64,000 bases of DNA from Leptidea sinapis (GCF_905404315.1 NC_066275.1:2356001-2420000), one strand, 5' to 3'; shown: positions 43,706-56,218, counted from the stretch's first letter. The notes: generated from the sequence alone by a model not told the origin. Numbers and translations are program-made.

Positions 43706-44255
43706 TGATATCACAAAATTAAATGATCTAGTTATAAAATTCTAAGACAAAGGAAATTGTAAAAAGATAATCTTTTAATATTAACAAAGCTCCAAAATAA
43801 ATATCAATAATGGCGGACATTACTAACGATAATCTACAAACAGACTAGTCTTACTACGAGAAAGCAAAAAATTATCAACATTTGTCGCTCAAGAAACGTA
43901 GAGATATCAATCTCATTTGTTAAGAGACTCGCATATCAATAGTTGATCCCTTCGATAGTCGTCGAAAAGTCGCTGCACTAGCAACAAGAGGCTTCAGAAA
44001 TAAAACTCACTGAGCGGTCAAATTTTACTACAGTCACGGGGACTGATTATGCCACCATAGCGATCATCTAGGTGGTTCTGTTCGTTGTAGCTCTCATTCA
44101 TTGTATTTTTGGGAATGTCTACATTGAACTTGCCAGGTGGAGCGGAAAAGAGCGAGAGGACGCTCACCCACGCGATGGACGGACCTTTCAAAACAGTGAG
44201 CCAGACACCTGTGTTGGAGTGATCCCGCAATGATGCAAACCGTCAAAAGTGGAGG
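43706..44255. other. AT-rich then mixed sequence, unclassified
   Basis: After the LINE's 5' end no repeat is recognised to about 44020. 44030-44255 is richer in GC and continuous with the unclassified repeat that follows. Confidence 0.3.
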
Positions 44256-44257
44256 AG

Positions 44258-44370
44258 CATTGCGAGGAAGGGAGTGCGACCCATAACTGGGGAGACCAAC
44301 GGCGACTAATGTTGCGTCATCTTGGCAACCATGACCACTCTGACAAGAGTGACCGATTGAAAAGACATTG
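44258..44370. repeat. Unclassified dispersed repeat R, copy 1
   Basis: GGAGTGCGACCCATAACTGG, GACTAATGTTGCGTCATCTT and CACTCTGACAAGAGTGACCG match 50975-51090 over ~115 bp. It joins a family A retroposon at 44371. Which strand is sense is unknown. Confidence 0.6.
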
Positions 44371-44656
44371 CTAGGCTAGATTATGGGTACCACAACGGCG
44401 CCTATATCTGCCGTGTAGCAGTAATGTGTAAATATTACTGTGGTGTGTGTATTTTGGTCTGAAGGGCGCTGTAGCTAGTGAATTACTGGGCTAATGAGAC
44501 ATAGCATCTAAAGTCTCAAGGTGACGAGCGCAGTTGTATAAGAATTTTTGGGCTTTTCAAGCATCCTGAGCGGTACTGCATTGTAATGGGCAGGACGTAT
44601 CGATTACTATCAACTGAATGTCCTGCTCGTCTCGTCCCTAACTTTCATAAAAAAAA
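44371..44656 (+). repeat. Family A retroposon copy 9 (slightly 5' truncated)
   Basis: Starts at CTAGGCTAGATTATGGGTAC, lacking the first ~30 bp, and ends CTAACTTTCATA plus A8. Confidence 0.75.
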
Positions 44657-44659
44657 GGC

Positions 44660-46315
44660 AAATGTAATATTTTTATTGGTAAAGTTGCAACTTCCCCGAG
44701 TTCCCCGTATATTGAAAAGCAGAATAATATTTACTAAATCACGACTGACCCGCTAGTGGTCGATGAGTCACTGGTACGGCAACATGTTCAACGCGGATAT
44801 ACCAATTCCGCCACTGCTCAATTAGATTTCTATGAGACTCAAAAAGCATCAATCAAAGTATAAGAAAGTCATGCAGATGTTAATAATATGACATTCTTAC
44901 GTTCCAACGCGACGAGCTTATATTTAAAATAGTTTCCGTTTTTGCATAAGTTCAATTACAGAAACAGTTAATCTGAATTCTTATTTAAATTCTGAAATTT
45001 TGCAAGTCAAGTGTCTTGGTTGGAAGTCAAATGCAAAGTGAAAATGTCGCCATGAATATTTTCATATTATTTGAAAGTTTAAAATCTACATGATATTTTT
45101 GTATCATCGCCAAAATTTTTGTGCTCTACATTTATTAAGACTAAGCCTTCCAAGTTAAAATTATCATAGGTATTTGTGTGTTATTCTATTATATTTATAA
45201 GTAAGTATAATAAACAAGATATTTAATTTCTATGGTGAAATTTACTTTTATATTGTGCCGAATAGCTTTTGGGTTTGATTCTTCCTCTCCTGAAGTAATG
45301 CAAGATTTATTTAATAAAAAAACATGTGTGTACATGTGGTAGAAATGAAACCTTAAAAAATTGTGAAGAATTTTACTGTGAAAATGATGAAAAATATCTA
45401 CAAACGTATAATAAGTAGATATATACAGAACACCACGGTTGTTGTGATGTGTTTTCTCATGATTTGCACTACGCATGCGCGCCCAAACACGTTTTAACAC
45501 ACGTACAATATTATAGTACGTATAAGCAAACTATGGGAGTTTGCCTTGGTAAACATGAGTGGAGGGGGTACGAAGCAAAGCCCAAAGAGAGCCACGAATA
45601 CCAACAAACAATAACATCAAAAGGTCAGAACTTGTATAATAATTTTAAAATGTGCATGAACCTCTAAACAGCATATGAGGTCCTAGTACATGTTGCTAGG
45701 ATGACACATGTTTTCAACCGCTATGAAAGACATTACTATCACCGCTACCAGATTTATATTGTTTTGGTGTCAATTCAGAATATATTCAATCATTCAAGTC
45801 AATTCATACAACTCAGAATATATTAAGGTATTCTCGCGTCATACATAAGACAATCTCTTCTTCAACTATGATCGCCTGGTACCAAAACACTGTATAATGT
45901 TTCCTATCTCATTTTCTCCCATGTAAATTCTTATTATTAAATGTGTTTGTCACATTCTGTCGCCGGCCAAATGCTACACATTTACCTGTTTGAGTCTCTA
46001 TCGTCTCGCTTTTTTGTTTCATCGAGTTTCAAATCACAACGATTGTAAAGAAGTTTCGCTTAAAAATTATTTTCTTATTTTCCATAATACCAGAATACCT
46101 AATATTGACGACAATTCGTAATGCAATCCTGTTGATCGGCATTGTACCAATTTGAAAATCACCCTGTTGATAATATTTTATATCGAGACTCACTTTAAGA
46201 TTGATTGATTACACCTCAATGATAAGGACACTTAACCAATGACGTCCATATTAAGCAACTGCTATTATTTGGCTAGGAATTACACATGCATGAGACAATA
46301 TAATATATATTATGA
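44660..46315. other. 1.7 kb AT-rich stretch, nothing recognised
   Basis: Plus frame 45449-45667 and minus frame 45195-45500 have no known motif. No shared repeats. Confidence 0.3.
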
Positions 46316-46317
46316 TG

Positions 46318-46445
46318 TGAATAAATTAAATCAAATCAAAATCACTTTATATGTGTACGTCACGGAAATGACACTTATGAATGCCAAAATTATTTGCATT
46401 GCATCTACCGCCACTTCGTTAAGGGGTGAGCTAATGAAGGTAAAT
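46318..46445 (-). repeat. LINE 3' end, (TTTGA)n-tailed
   Basis: The minus strand shows GGCATTCATAAGTGTCATTT, CCGTGACGTACACATATAAA and GTGATTTTGATTTGATTTAA, the common 3' end of a Lepidoptera LINE. No coding part. Confidence 0.55.
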
Positions 46446-49400
46446 CTAATATAATTTATACGTCTAGATGGAGTCTTTTACTGTTAAACAACTGATAAAA
46501 ACAGGCCCGGAATATTAGTTTAGTGTGCGTGACAAGCTACCTCTTACACTCGCAAAATGTATGTGACACTTTGTGTTAGTGTGCGTGAATTTCTCAAAAT
46601 AGAGGTAAGTTCTAAATTCAATTTTAATCTACGTTTTCACAGCTGAAATAGACTATCTCGACTATAATTGACCTAAGCTGTAAACGTAGTTTAGTTTTGT
46701 TTTTCTTTCGGGCTTTCATAATTCAAATTATATTATTATCGTACACACGAAGACAAGGTTAAAAAAGGATATAGGGTATATTTTATTTATTGAGAAATTA
46801 AGACGCGTTTCGGAGATAGCGCAATGTAAAAATTTCATCCCAACATAATAACGGGCTAAAGCTTGTTAATTAATATTGCTTTTGCATAAAACTCTTTAGG
46901 AAATAAGTTTGTTCATCACATCAATTTTTCAGTTTGAATATCAGACGGAACGGTGTGTTGCTCTTATGAAATTGATGCCAAGAAAGTAGAGACAAGACTT
47001 AACCCAAATAGAAAAGTTGGAGCTAACATACATATATGATACATAATATAATATTATAAATGTAGTCGTATCTGACAGAAAGTTGTGAAAACTTTAACAT
47101 GTCCCGAACTTATTCATCTTCACTCCGTAACATTATATCGTACTCTATCTTATTTATTTTAATATTAAAACTACTTTGATGTTTGGTGAAGTAAAGTGAA
47201 ATATTATGATAAAATACAAGTTTGGAGAGAATATGAAGACGTCATAGGAGCGTTGTCGATTTTTTCTTTTTAAATCAGCCAACTTCAAGTTGGAATTGCA
47301 TCTATAAAACTATTATTTTCATACACAAGCCGTAAATGGTGTAAGCGTTACATTATTGTAATAATAAATGAAACAAAAAGCACTTTTTTTTCATGTTTTC
47401 ATTTCATTTTCGTTCATGTTAATATGTATTTCGTGTGTCTTCAATATTCATATTTTTATGGACTATATCCAAAATATAAAAAATTACATGGTTGATGATT
47501 TATTAAAGATAATATCTTTTTATTATTTATTAAATTAATAAAAATCTTGTTCTTAGTGACTCATTTAGTCCCATATTATAAATGGCTTGAACTGCACTTT
47601 TTGATGCGCAAAAACAGTATCAATATTAGCTTTATATACCATATTGGTATTTCAAAATATTTTGAAGGAAGTTAAAATATATACCAATCTTGCAGTTTCA
47701 ATATCTGTTAACGATCAACTGTGAAAGTTCTGTACAACTCTGTGTCTTCCTGGTCTTGATCTTGCTCGTATTTAAATATTAATTGCTTATATTTAAACAC
47801 GAGTCGAAGCTTATTTTTAGTGTGTATAACGGGTTGATTATACTCTTAGGGAATATTAAGATTACATGATGACAGTAACCTAACGGGGGTTTTTCTAGTA
47901 ATCGAGTATACTGAAAAAGATTTAAATATTCTTCGTTTACTGTATTTTTGTTTGATGGTCTTGTTGCCAATATTGTAAATAAATAAAAAATATATATGAT
48001 GACAGATAGACCACTTGCAAAAATTGCGTTCCGTTCCTTTTATTGTTCCTATGCTCTTTAGTTTATGTTTGTGTTTTACGACGTTAAACACAAGCTAAAC
48101 ACTGTTTTGTAAAAGAAAAAGATAAACTTCATATTAGATGTCGTTATTTTTAGGTCACTGAGTGTGTTATAGTTAGGTCACTGTCTAACATAACACGTGT
48201 CTAAGCCATGTTTAAATTATTTTTTTTGTAATAACACTGCTAATATTTCTTACTATGTGTGCTGCAGAACTAAGCCTGCTTAGTAAGTTATTTATTAGCC
48301 TAAGCCTAATAGTTAGTAAAATTATTTAATTTAAAAGTATCTCGTTGAACCAATAAAGTTAAAAACATAAACGATTAAACGAATACTAAATTGATTGATA
48401 AATTATGTTATAAAATAAATTATGAATTTAAAGTAGTAGGTCAAGTATTAACACGTAAATAAATGCAATTCCAATTGGTTCTATAAATTGACTGGAGCTT
48501 ATTCAATTAATAGTCTCGGTCGAAGTTGGCAAGTCGTGGTCGTCGCAAATTGATAGAGCAACTCCCTGGAGTACTGTCGGTGCTTTGATTATTAAATTAT
48601 AATATTTAATTGCACTGCTCATTGCAATTAGTGAAGCTTATTCCGATTTCAATATCAGTTTTAATTGTAAGATTTACAATATAAAATCTGGTATTGTATA
48701 CGAAATTATTAGCCTCATAAAATTTTAAAGATTCCATTAAAAACATTAAAGAATTTGCCCGAGACACAAGTGTCTTTAAAAACCACGTCTGGCATCTCAA
48801 ATCTCGTGGTTTGTGTGAAACTTCCTGTTTTAGAAATCGAAAGCCGTTAACGCAATTCTCAAAAAATTATCTTTTAAAATCTAAAACTGTGGTTGAATAA
48901 ACAAAAATTAATCTGCAAATTTTGTACCTATTCCACTTCATTTAGCTTTCACATTTCGCTTTTTAGTAATAATAAATCCACATGTTTATAATACACTGGA
49001 ATCGAGAAATTGTTTAAAATTTATTTTATATAAATAATATGAATAATCTGGTAAAACTGAGCTTGTCATTTCCTAGCTTTGATAGACCTTGGCTTGGTTT
49101 GATTATTAATGTAAGAGGGCGTAACATTATCATATAAACCAAAAAATATACGATTTATATAAAATACCATAAGTTTACTATTTACATTCATTATATATGG
49201 TTTTAAAAATCTTCGTTTGATGATTGAATGTTATAACTAAGGATAAATAAATAGTTTCTTCTTGTAAAGTTAAAACCTGTCAATAATATCTAAATACGCT
49301 TCATAAATATATTACTTTTTCTCATTCATGTAACAAAAATACCTCATTTAAATAAAGAAGTAACTAAAATTATCAAGAGTGGATTTTGGATACAATAAGC

Positions 49401-49790
49401 AAGGTATTTTTTTTACAAAATAAACATTCAAAAGTAATACTTAAAACAGCGCCATCTACTTGGGTACATACGAACTAGGACGTCGTAGCCATCTCGTAGC
49501 TCTGAGGAATTAGCAACCCCTGCGTGATGTCGAAGTATCTTATACTACGCGCTGGTAGATAGCCACCTCGTGATTTTCTATCCAGTGGGCACATTCGCAA
49601 TTAGTACCGAATACTGCAGTAATAACGTTCAATGCATTCTGGGAACAATACATGTTTTTCCACAACTGAGTACATATTATTCGAGTAATTTTTTGGGCAG
49701 TACGAACTTTAATATATAAATTCCGACGGCACAGAACACATAAATATAAAAATTCAGTCTATTAGTACATTAATAATAATAATAACCGTA
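46446..49790. other. 3.3 kb AT-rich stretch, largest repeat-poor block
   Basis: No RT motif, TIR pair, tRNA-like block or shared repeat found, and no long frame. A GC-richer patch at 49445-49600 (GCGCCATCTACTTGGGTACA, GCGCTGGTAGATAGCC) is not identified. It is possibly unique host intergenic or intronic DNA. Confidence 0.35.
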
Positions 49791-49794
49791 TTAC

Positions 49795-50165
49795 ACGTAT
49801 ACTCTGGAGCCAGTTCTGGAATACGGCTGATTCAAGCTCTACAGGGACCGATCTGTCATCACGGACAGTACTATCATTGCTAATAAGCCTATTATTATAA
49901 TAATATTGTGTTGGTAGATTGGTTAGAGCGACGGGCATTTATTATTGATATACCATTTCGTGTCATGATATCCTTGTGAATGCTGAGATAAACAAATTGT
50001 CGAAGTATCTAGACCTAGCATACGAGGTTACTGCCAAGTGCGACTTTTATTCAACAATAATTATCCCGAAAGTCGTTTTCGTCAGTGGCCTTGTAGCAAA
50101 GAGCCTCGACCATAATGTCAAGCTCCAGCTATCAGGAAATCAAATCTATGTATACATAAAAAAGG
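49795..50165 (+). pseudogene. LINE C-terminal domain remnant
   Basis: Broken frames read YRDRSVITDSTIIANKP, then RRAFIIDI, then AEINKLSKYLDLAYEVTAKC, FYSTIIIPKVVFVSGLVAKS LD. I recognise the pattern DRxITTDRTIxANKPDI...RRALxVDIxxPHD...KYxDLAYEVxxMW.V as the C-terminal part of a dispersed insect retroelement polyprotein. Several frameshifts and no conserved catalytic residues. An (AAT)n stretch precedes it. Confidence 0.6.
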
Positions 50166-50169
50166 ATAA

Positions 50170-50970
50170 TATATATAAAAGCTGAATCATTATCCCATTT
50201 ACATTTAAACACAAATATAAAAACCAATAACTGGGTTTTTTGAATTTTTCACATAAATTTTAAGGTAATGTGAAAAAAGTGTGAAAACAAAAGTTGTAGA
50301 TTTTTTTATTACCTACAAATTTGGTATTTCACCTTTTTCTATAGGACTTGTAGTTTTGCCGGAAATTAAGATAAACCGTTTTAAGGGTAAACACCCCCCC
50401 TTCCACTTCCCGACCACAGATCGCCCGTAATTTATTTTTCCTATCATTTTTGTTATATTCTCTTCCTTTTAAAAAAGGTCACACCCTACTATTATTTTTT
50501 TTTTGGTTTAAAAAATTATCGACCCTGGTCTATTAAACAATGTTAATTTTATAGACTCGGAAGAGATTGATTATAGATTATAGAACTAATAATCTCTGTA
50601 TCTTCTGCTTCCATTTCTTCATTGCAAATCCTTAAATATAAAGGTATCTTCTTTAAATTATCCATATCTATTTTGCGCACTTCTACTTCCAACAAACTCC
50701 CTCTATGGATTGGCTGCTACAGTATGTCGCAAACCTCGCAACACATCCCTCGCACACATCCCTCGCTTGTTTTGTATGTGCAAAAATCTAGCTCCACTAA
50801 GCCGTTTCCACCAGAGCTGTGCTAATCGAGGCGAGGTAAATGAAGCGATAGTATTGGTTTTTTACAAACACATTCCTCGCTACGCATCCTCGCACATCTC
50901 TGGTGGAAAAGCAGCCTTATCTGTACAATTAGATGTAACTATGTAGCCAGAAACCTAAATTTATCCACAA
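50170..50970. other. Unclassified stretch with internal near-repeats
   Basis: Contains CTCGCACACATCCCTCGC and CTCGCTACGCATCCTCGCAC blocks (50745-50900) that look like diverged internal repetition. No gene recognised. Confidence 0.3.
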
Positions 50971-50974
50971 TTTG

Positions 50975-51090
50975 TTGAGGCAGTGGGAGGCAGTGCAACC
51001 CAAAACTAATGTGACCAATGACGCCTAATGTTGCATCATCTTAGCGGACACGACTACTCTGACAAGAATGAACGACTGAGAAGACCATTC
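50975..51090. repeat. Unclassified dispersed repeat R, copy 2
   Basis: AATGTGACCAATGACGCCTA, ATGTTGCATCATCTTAGCGG and CTACTCTGACAAGAATGAAC match 44258-44370. Confidence 0.6.
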
Positions 51091-51221
51091 ATGCAGACAG
51101 ATGGAATGTTATCAGGCCCCTTTGCCTATCTAAATATTAACATTTGCGTGTTTTAAACATTGTCCTTGAAGTCATTGTACTTGTGTTAGAAATAATTTAT
51201 AATACACCGCTGAAGGTTCAT

Positions 51222-51765
51222 ATTCAAATTCAAATTCAAATATTTTTATTAAAAATAGGATTTAAAATCACTTATTGAACGTCAAAAACTACCACCCATT
51301 CAAAAGAGACTGCCTCAGACCTGAGAAGAATGGGCGCAAGAAACTCAGCGGGCTTTTTTTTAAATATAAAATATGGATTACAATGTGATATCGTACAATA
51401 AACATTTATAATTAAAGAGCCTTAGGGTGTTCTCTTTATTCCCAGTCCGTGGTGTCATTAAGAAAATCGTTTATGCTATAGTAACCTTTCCCACACAAAC
51501 GTTTTTTAACAATTCTTTTAAATTACGTAACACATTTGTTTTGTACATTTTCTGGTATCATATTGTAGAAGCATATACATCGCCCAACAAAAGACTTACT
51601 AACTCGTCCCAACCAAGTAGTAGGCATAACAAGTTTATGTTCGTTTCTCATGTTAACATTATAAATGAAAGAAACTGTGTTCTTGAAAATTCCTAAATGT
51701 GCTTATGAACATACAGAACATTATCAAAAATGTATTGAGAAGCAACAGTCAAAATGTTTATTACT
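51222..51765 (-). pseudogene. Jockey-like LINE 3' end, family C
   Basis: Antisense copy: (AAATTC)n tail at 51225, UTR blocks TCACTTATTGAACGTCAAAA and AAGAATGGGCGCAAGAAACT C, then the antisense of the family C C-terminus up to AACAGTCAAAATGTTTATT at 51765. The 89-codon plus frame is antisense to the real coding direction. Confidence 0.8.
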
Positions 51766-51769
51766 TTTA

Positions 51770-52695
51770 ATTTTTAGATATATTTGGTTTTATGACTATT
51801 TAACAAAAAGTTATTGGTGCTAAACCAGAACACGATTTCAGATAGAGCATTGTTTACTTCGTCATCACTTAGCTTCGTTTCACTTTGAATATAAGTGAAG
51901 TGTCATCAGCAAACAATACCACCTTGTGTTTTTTTTCTACAGGGGTGGGTAGATATATAAAATAGGTTAGGTAGACATTTAAAATAATATCGTCTTATTT
52001 TTATATATTTTATGTTTTAACAGTACAATACAGATTTATTTTGTGTTAAATAATCAATTTTGCATTTTAATTTGATCCTTATAGTTAGTATAAGCTAAAA
52101 AATCGTTTTACATCAATTTTACAAAGTTGTCCGTATGTAAGCGAGCTTACAAATTTCTAGAATTTCTAAAACATTTTCATGAGATATGAATCCATCATGT
52201 TTGGACATTATATTGACTTTATTATAAATATTATATATTTTTATCATTTATGATAAGATAAGTTAAGCATAGGTTTTTTTAAACAGCACACTCAAATGTA
52301 AAGCTAAAATCTCATGAGCTATTTTTCAGATGTCCACTTCGTATTTTCATTTATCTAATACCAGACATTCGAGTGACAAACGCATTGGTGGGATTACAGA
52401 CATTGATATAAATTACTGGAATATTCTTACCTTGTAACATAAATAATTAATATTTACATTATTATATAAAGTTATAACACAATACATACATCTCTATATA
52501 TATTGTATATTTATTACATATACATAAAATAAATTTATTTTTCTTCGTAATTATTTTTATTTTTGATTTAATTGATTAATAAAATAATGGAAGTTGCATT
52601 AATTATAACCATAGATGGTATAGGTATGAAGAAACAATTACAATTCCACCGTTCCATTAATTTTGTCAGCAATTAAAAAAAAATAGTCAACAAAT
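51770..52695. other. AT-rich stretch, nothing recognised
   Basis: No gene or shared repeat noted. Confidence 0.3.
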
Positions 52696-52699
52696 AATG

Positions 52700-52815
52700 T
52701 AACCCCTATAGTCCAGTGGTTAGTGACTTAGCTGTCTTGCATACATACTATAGGTTATGCCTAGTTTAAGGGCAAGATAATTTGTGTAAGAGTATGTCAA
52801 TATTATTATTATTAT
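52700..52815 (+). repeat. tRNA-derived SINE, internally deleted copy
   Basis: The head AACCCCTATAGTCCAGTGGT TAGTGACTTA jumps directly to the tail GTCTTGCATA, TAGGTTATGCCTAGTTTAAG, GGCAAGATAATTTGTGTAAG and TCAATATTATTATTATTAT. The B box and middle body present in 5827-6081 are missing. Confidence 0.8.
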
Positions 52816-53080
52816 AAGCAAGTTATCATCTCTTCTCTTTACCACATCGCGGTAGTCAGCAAGAATTGAAAATGTAAATTAATGCCTTTTATACGACTTA
52901 AACGCGTGCAGCATCAGAATTTTTACATGTTGACCTGAAAGGAAAGTTAGAAAAATGAAATAGTCTACAGTAATGTTTTGTTATAATAAGGAGTTATGAG
53001 ACTAGTTCATCTGTAGGTAAAGCCACTATAATGCAGATTGTTGAAAAGTCAGTTCTGAGCAGCCGCGTTGCCGCGATGGC
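52816..53080. other. AT-rich spacer
   Basis: Nothing recognised. Confidence 0.25.
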
Positions 53081-53082
53081 GT

Positions 53083-53223
53083 GCGTCACCTTGTGCCGTA
53101 AGTGATATTGTTGCCGTAATTTCACCAGCTCCCCTCAAATCGAAACATAAATAATGCTCGCACACTATTGCTTGGGGCAGAGAAAGTCACCACTGTGGTA
53201 ACCATTTTCAGGGCATCCTGTAC
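53083..53223 (-). repeat. Family A retroposon copy 10 (old, degraded)
   Basis: Antisense order CGTCACCTTG, AATTTCACCAGCTCCCCTCA, AACATAAATAATG and GGTAACCATTTTCAGGGCAT CCTGT follows the family A consensus with many substitutions. Both ends are missing. Confidence 0.55.
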
Positions 53224-53224
53224 T

Positions 53225-54008
53225 TAGAAATCTTATAGTAGTTCATGTATATATATTTACCTCTTTGCGTACCGAGTAAGACGATTCTCTTAATTTAGTA
53301 ATACGCACGAAATACCGGTAAGACACCAGATACACACCACTTCATACGACTTCGGGTCTTATTTTGTTATTAGGAAGTGCTACTCGTATTTCCTTCGAAA
53401 TTACAATGAAATTAAAGCAAATAGTGTGGGTATAGTTTTTAAGCGACAGATTCTCATGACAAACACTCCAATCCAATTGATATAAAAATTTGCGCGACAA
53501 AGTAGTAGTGCTGGATATACGCTATAGTGAGTGGTTGCTTCCGTGAGGGCGCACATATTTTGTTTTTTTTTTTGGATTAATACCCAGTATTAGGAAAGTT
53601 GCTATTGTTAAAACACATAAGAAGGGAACTATAATCGATTGAGAAGATGAATCATAGTATAATAACATGTTTTTTTATTATTTTCGTCACTTCCAGTTTT
53701 CTCTATGAATGGTAAACGCGACCGACCTGGTTCTGTACAAGATTGATTTAGTACTTTCACACGAGCTAGCACTCTACCGTACGTCTGTGAATCACACTCT
53801 TACATAAAAAGCATTTTAATATATTTTTAAAGTGCACATCTCCATTTGAATTTGTTATAGTACAACATCATCTTAATAATTTTCGCTTATCTGTGTTAAG
53901 GTATACTGTTATCTATCGCAGGTGTATAGAAAAATGTCTACGTTCTTATTTAGACTATGTTATGGCGGGTATCACCCGTAAAGATTAATGTAATAGTTAT
54001 TTATGCAA
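53225..54008. other. AT-rich stretch, nothing recognised
   Basis: No gene or shared repeat noted. Confidence 0.3.
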
Positions 54009-54009
54009 G

Positions 54010-54295
54010 TGTTGTGTAATAAGGGATATTAATACATGAATGAGGGTTGATAAAAGTATCACATGTGTGTTTTAATACCTTATTATCAATTGCATACAGG
54101 AGTTTATCTACACCCATAATATGAATCCTCTATAAAAGATCAAAACGAGTGTTGTAATGAAATTCAGTACAATATTACAACACTCGTTTGGATGATGTAA
54201 TGGTTACTAGGACTGGCTTTTTTAATGTTGGCAATAAGCTAACTGTTTTAGAATCTTTAATAGACGATTTAATGCATGGGTGTAGATAAATAAAC
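54010..54295. repeat. Nested-palindrome element
   Basis: Three inverted repeats lie close together: GTGTAATAAGGGATATTAAT (about 54015) against GTGTTTTAATACCTTATTAT (about 54067); TTTATCTACACCCA (54103-54116) against its exact complement (54277-54290); and within this a perfect 16 bp hairpin AAACGAGTGTTGTAAT (54143-54158 / 54174-54189, 15 nt loop). No coding sequence or clear duplication. Probably an unclassified MITE-like element. Confidence 0.6.
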
Positions 54296-54424
54296 ATACA
54301 TATTTTATGGTTTCGTATGTATAATTATCATGTATTAATCACAGAACTTTCACTGTTAGAACTTCGGAATGAACTTGCTTGTGCAAGTTCCCAGGAATTT
54401 ATTACATACTTTACAAAAACTTGC

Positions 54425-54525
54425 GTACAATTCCTATGATTCCTCTGGAGTCTCAAGAGAGTGTGACCGGCGATGATCACTCAACATCAGTACACCCGAA
54501 TGCTCGTTTTTCTTCATAATTTTCT
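54425..54525 (+). repeat. Family B 3' terminus, old copy
   Basis: GATTCCTCTGGAGTCTCAAG, GCGATGATCACTCAACATCA and GCTCGTTTTTCTTCATAA are a diverged family B 3' end. Confidence 0.5.
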
Positions 54526-54587
54526 CAGGAAGGCGTGAAGACAAATAACAAGTTCAAATAGATTTAAGTACATTGCTGCATAGATTT

Positions 54588-54900
54588 TTTTAAGGGAGAT
54601 GAGGATAAATAGGCGTACGCTACTCTCATGCAACTCAAATGCTCATAGGATTCTCTTCAACTCATAAGATTATACGCCTTTTTTAAGGTTGTTCTGATAG
54701 AAATACCATGCACAAAGCTTATTCCACTTCGGTTCTACGTAGACGAAAGTTCATTGAAAACCACATTTTGGAAAAACGCCACACGCTCAGATGGTAAGGA
54801 TATTGATATCTAACTGTGGAGTGTGGTGCGATGATGAATTTCAATTATAGGGATCGATTCAAGCAACTCTTCAGAAACTTTCCTTGATAAATTTGGGAGA
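54588..54900 (-). pseudogene. Family B LINE 3' fragment, old copy
   Basis: The antisense consensus is followed throughout (TGAGGATAAATAGGCGTACG, GAAAACCACATTTTGGAAAA, CGCCACACGCTCAGATGGTA, AGCAACTCTTCAGAAACTTT) but with many substitutions and deletions, so no frame is kept. Confidence 0.6.
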
Positions 54901-54980
54901 CAAGCGTAGAGCCCCCGGTTTGATCCTCGCCCGCCATGTACCAATGTGTATTCGGTTTTCGAATTCATTATGTACGTTTA
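54901..54980 (+). repeat. SINE-like fragment with B-box-like motif
   Basis: GCGTAGAGCCCCCGGTTTGA TCCTCGCCCGCC... and GTTTTCGAATTCATTATG resemble 62229-62325. A GGTTTGATCCT B-box-like motif suggests a tRNA-derived origin. The boundaries are uncertain. Confidence 0.4.
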
Positions 54981-54984
54981 TTCC

Positions 54985-55102
54985 AGGCTTTACAAGGTCT
55001 GCAACGCTCTTGTGATGTCTCTGTTTCAAGAGAGTATGGGCTGCGGTGATCACTTTACTATCAGGTGACTCGTATAATCGTTTGTCCTTTTCTATCTATA
55101 AA
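54985..55102 (+). repeat. Family B 3' terminus
   Basis: TGCAACGCTCTTGTGATGTC, GGGCTGCGGTGATCACTTTA and TCGTTTGTCCTTTTCTATC, ending in ATAAAAAATAA. 5'-truncated copy. Confidence 0.6.
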
Positions 55103-55104
55103 AA

Positions 55105-55782
55105 ATAACACTATAATTTTTTTGAAGCTGTAAGAATATTATGTTGCCTTTAATTTATCGCAATCAACTCGTGTTATGGGCCGTTTTTTATGCAAATTTC
55201 ACCCACTAGGCCCACTTTGACGAGATCAAAACATATAAGCTTCTTTATATTGATTTGTATAATATATCGAACTGTACTAGTGTACTGTGTTTAATATTAT
55301 CTCATCAAAAAATGTAGTTTGATAACATGCTACATACATGTTTTATATAATATTTTCTCAGCCACAAAGTTTATCTTTCAATCTGAGTTGGTTTGCACTA
55401 GTTTGTATGAAACCCTCGTTGCGCAATTTATTCCCACACATTCTCTGTGTGTGGATTGGTAAAGCGAATATTTAAACAAATTAATTTGAAATAAAAAGCG
55501 ACAGCCGATAGAATAAAACTTAGAACTTTAAGTATTAAAATTTGAAATTTCATCATGTTTAAAATAAGCTAAATTTGTAATTTCAATTTATTTTTAAAAC
55601 TTATTTTCCAAACTATATCAAACAAAAACATTATTTCAATCATGCACATTATATATACATTGAACTTTTCACTAAATCCATTCAATTTCACATAAAAGAT
55701 ATTTGTTGTTACACAGCACTTATGTTGCGCAATACATCAGCTGTATAGTTAAATATATATTTATATTATAACTGCTATAATC
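55105..55782. other. AT-rich stretch, nothing recognised
   Basis: No gene or shared repeat noted. Confidence 0.3.
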
Positions 55783-55785
55783 ATT

Positions 55786-56218
55786 TTGGTGAAGCGGACT
55801 CGTCACCCATCCAAAAAGTGTCTTGTATTGTGTGTAACTATGGGCCTTATAAGAAAGCTCATGGTCGCTCAGAGGGCAATGGAGAGAGTTATGCTCGGAG
55901 TTTCCCTGCGAGATCGAATCAGAAATGAGGCGAGCCGTAGGAGAACCAAAGTAACCGACGTAGTCCAAACGATTGCGAAACTGAAGTGGCAGTGGGCAGG
56001 GCACAAAGTTCGACGGACTGATGACCGTTGGGGCAGTAAAGTCCTCAAATGGCGACCACGTACCGGATGAGACAGTGGTACGCCCCCCACAAGATGGACC
56101 GACGCTCTGGTCAAGATCGCCTGAATACGTTGGATGATGGCAGCGCAGGACCGATCGTGGTGGATATCTTTTGGGGAGGCCTTTGTACAGGAGTGGACGT
56201 CTTCCGGCTGATGATGAT
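55786..56218 (+). pseudogene. RTE-type LINE C-terminal domain
   Basis: One continuous frame with three stops: RKLMVAQRAMERVMLGVSLR, DRIRNEASRRRTKVTDVVQT, IAKLKWQWAGHKVRRTDDRW and GSKVLKWRPRTG, stop, PPTRWTDALVKIA, stop, IRWMMAAQDRSWWISFGEAF and VQEWTSSG, stop, then GATGATGATT. This is the most complete RTE C-terminus here and serves as reference for 19275-20225 and 30893-31036. Confidence 0.8.

Noticed and set aside
45449..45667. 72-codon plus frame as host exon
   Set aside because: Less repetitive and plausible in composition, but no motif, no clear splice signals and no start context that I could defend.
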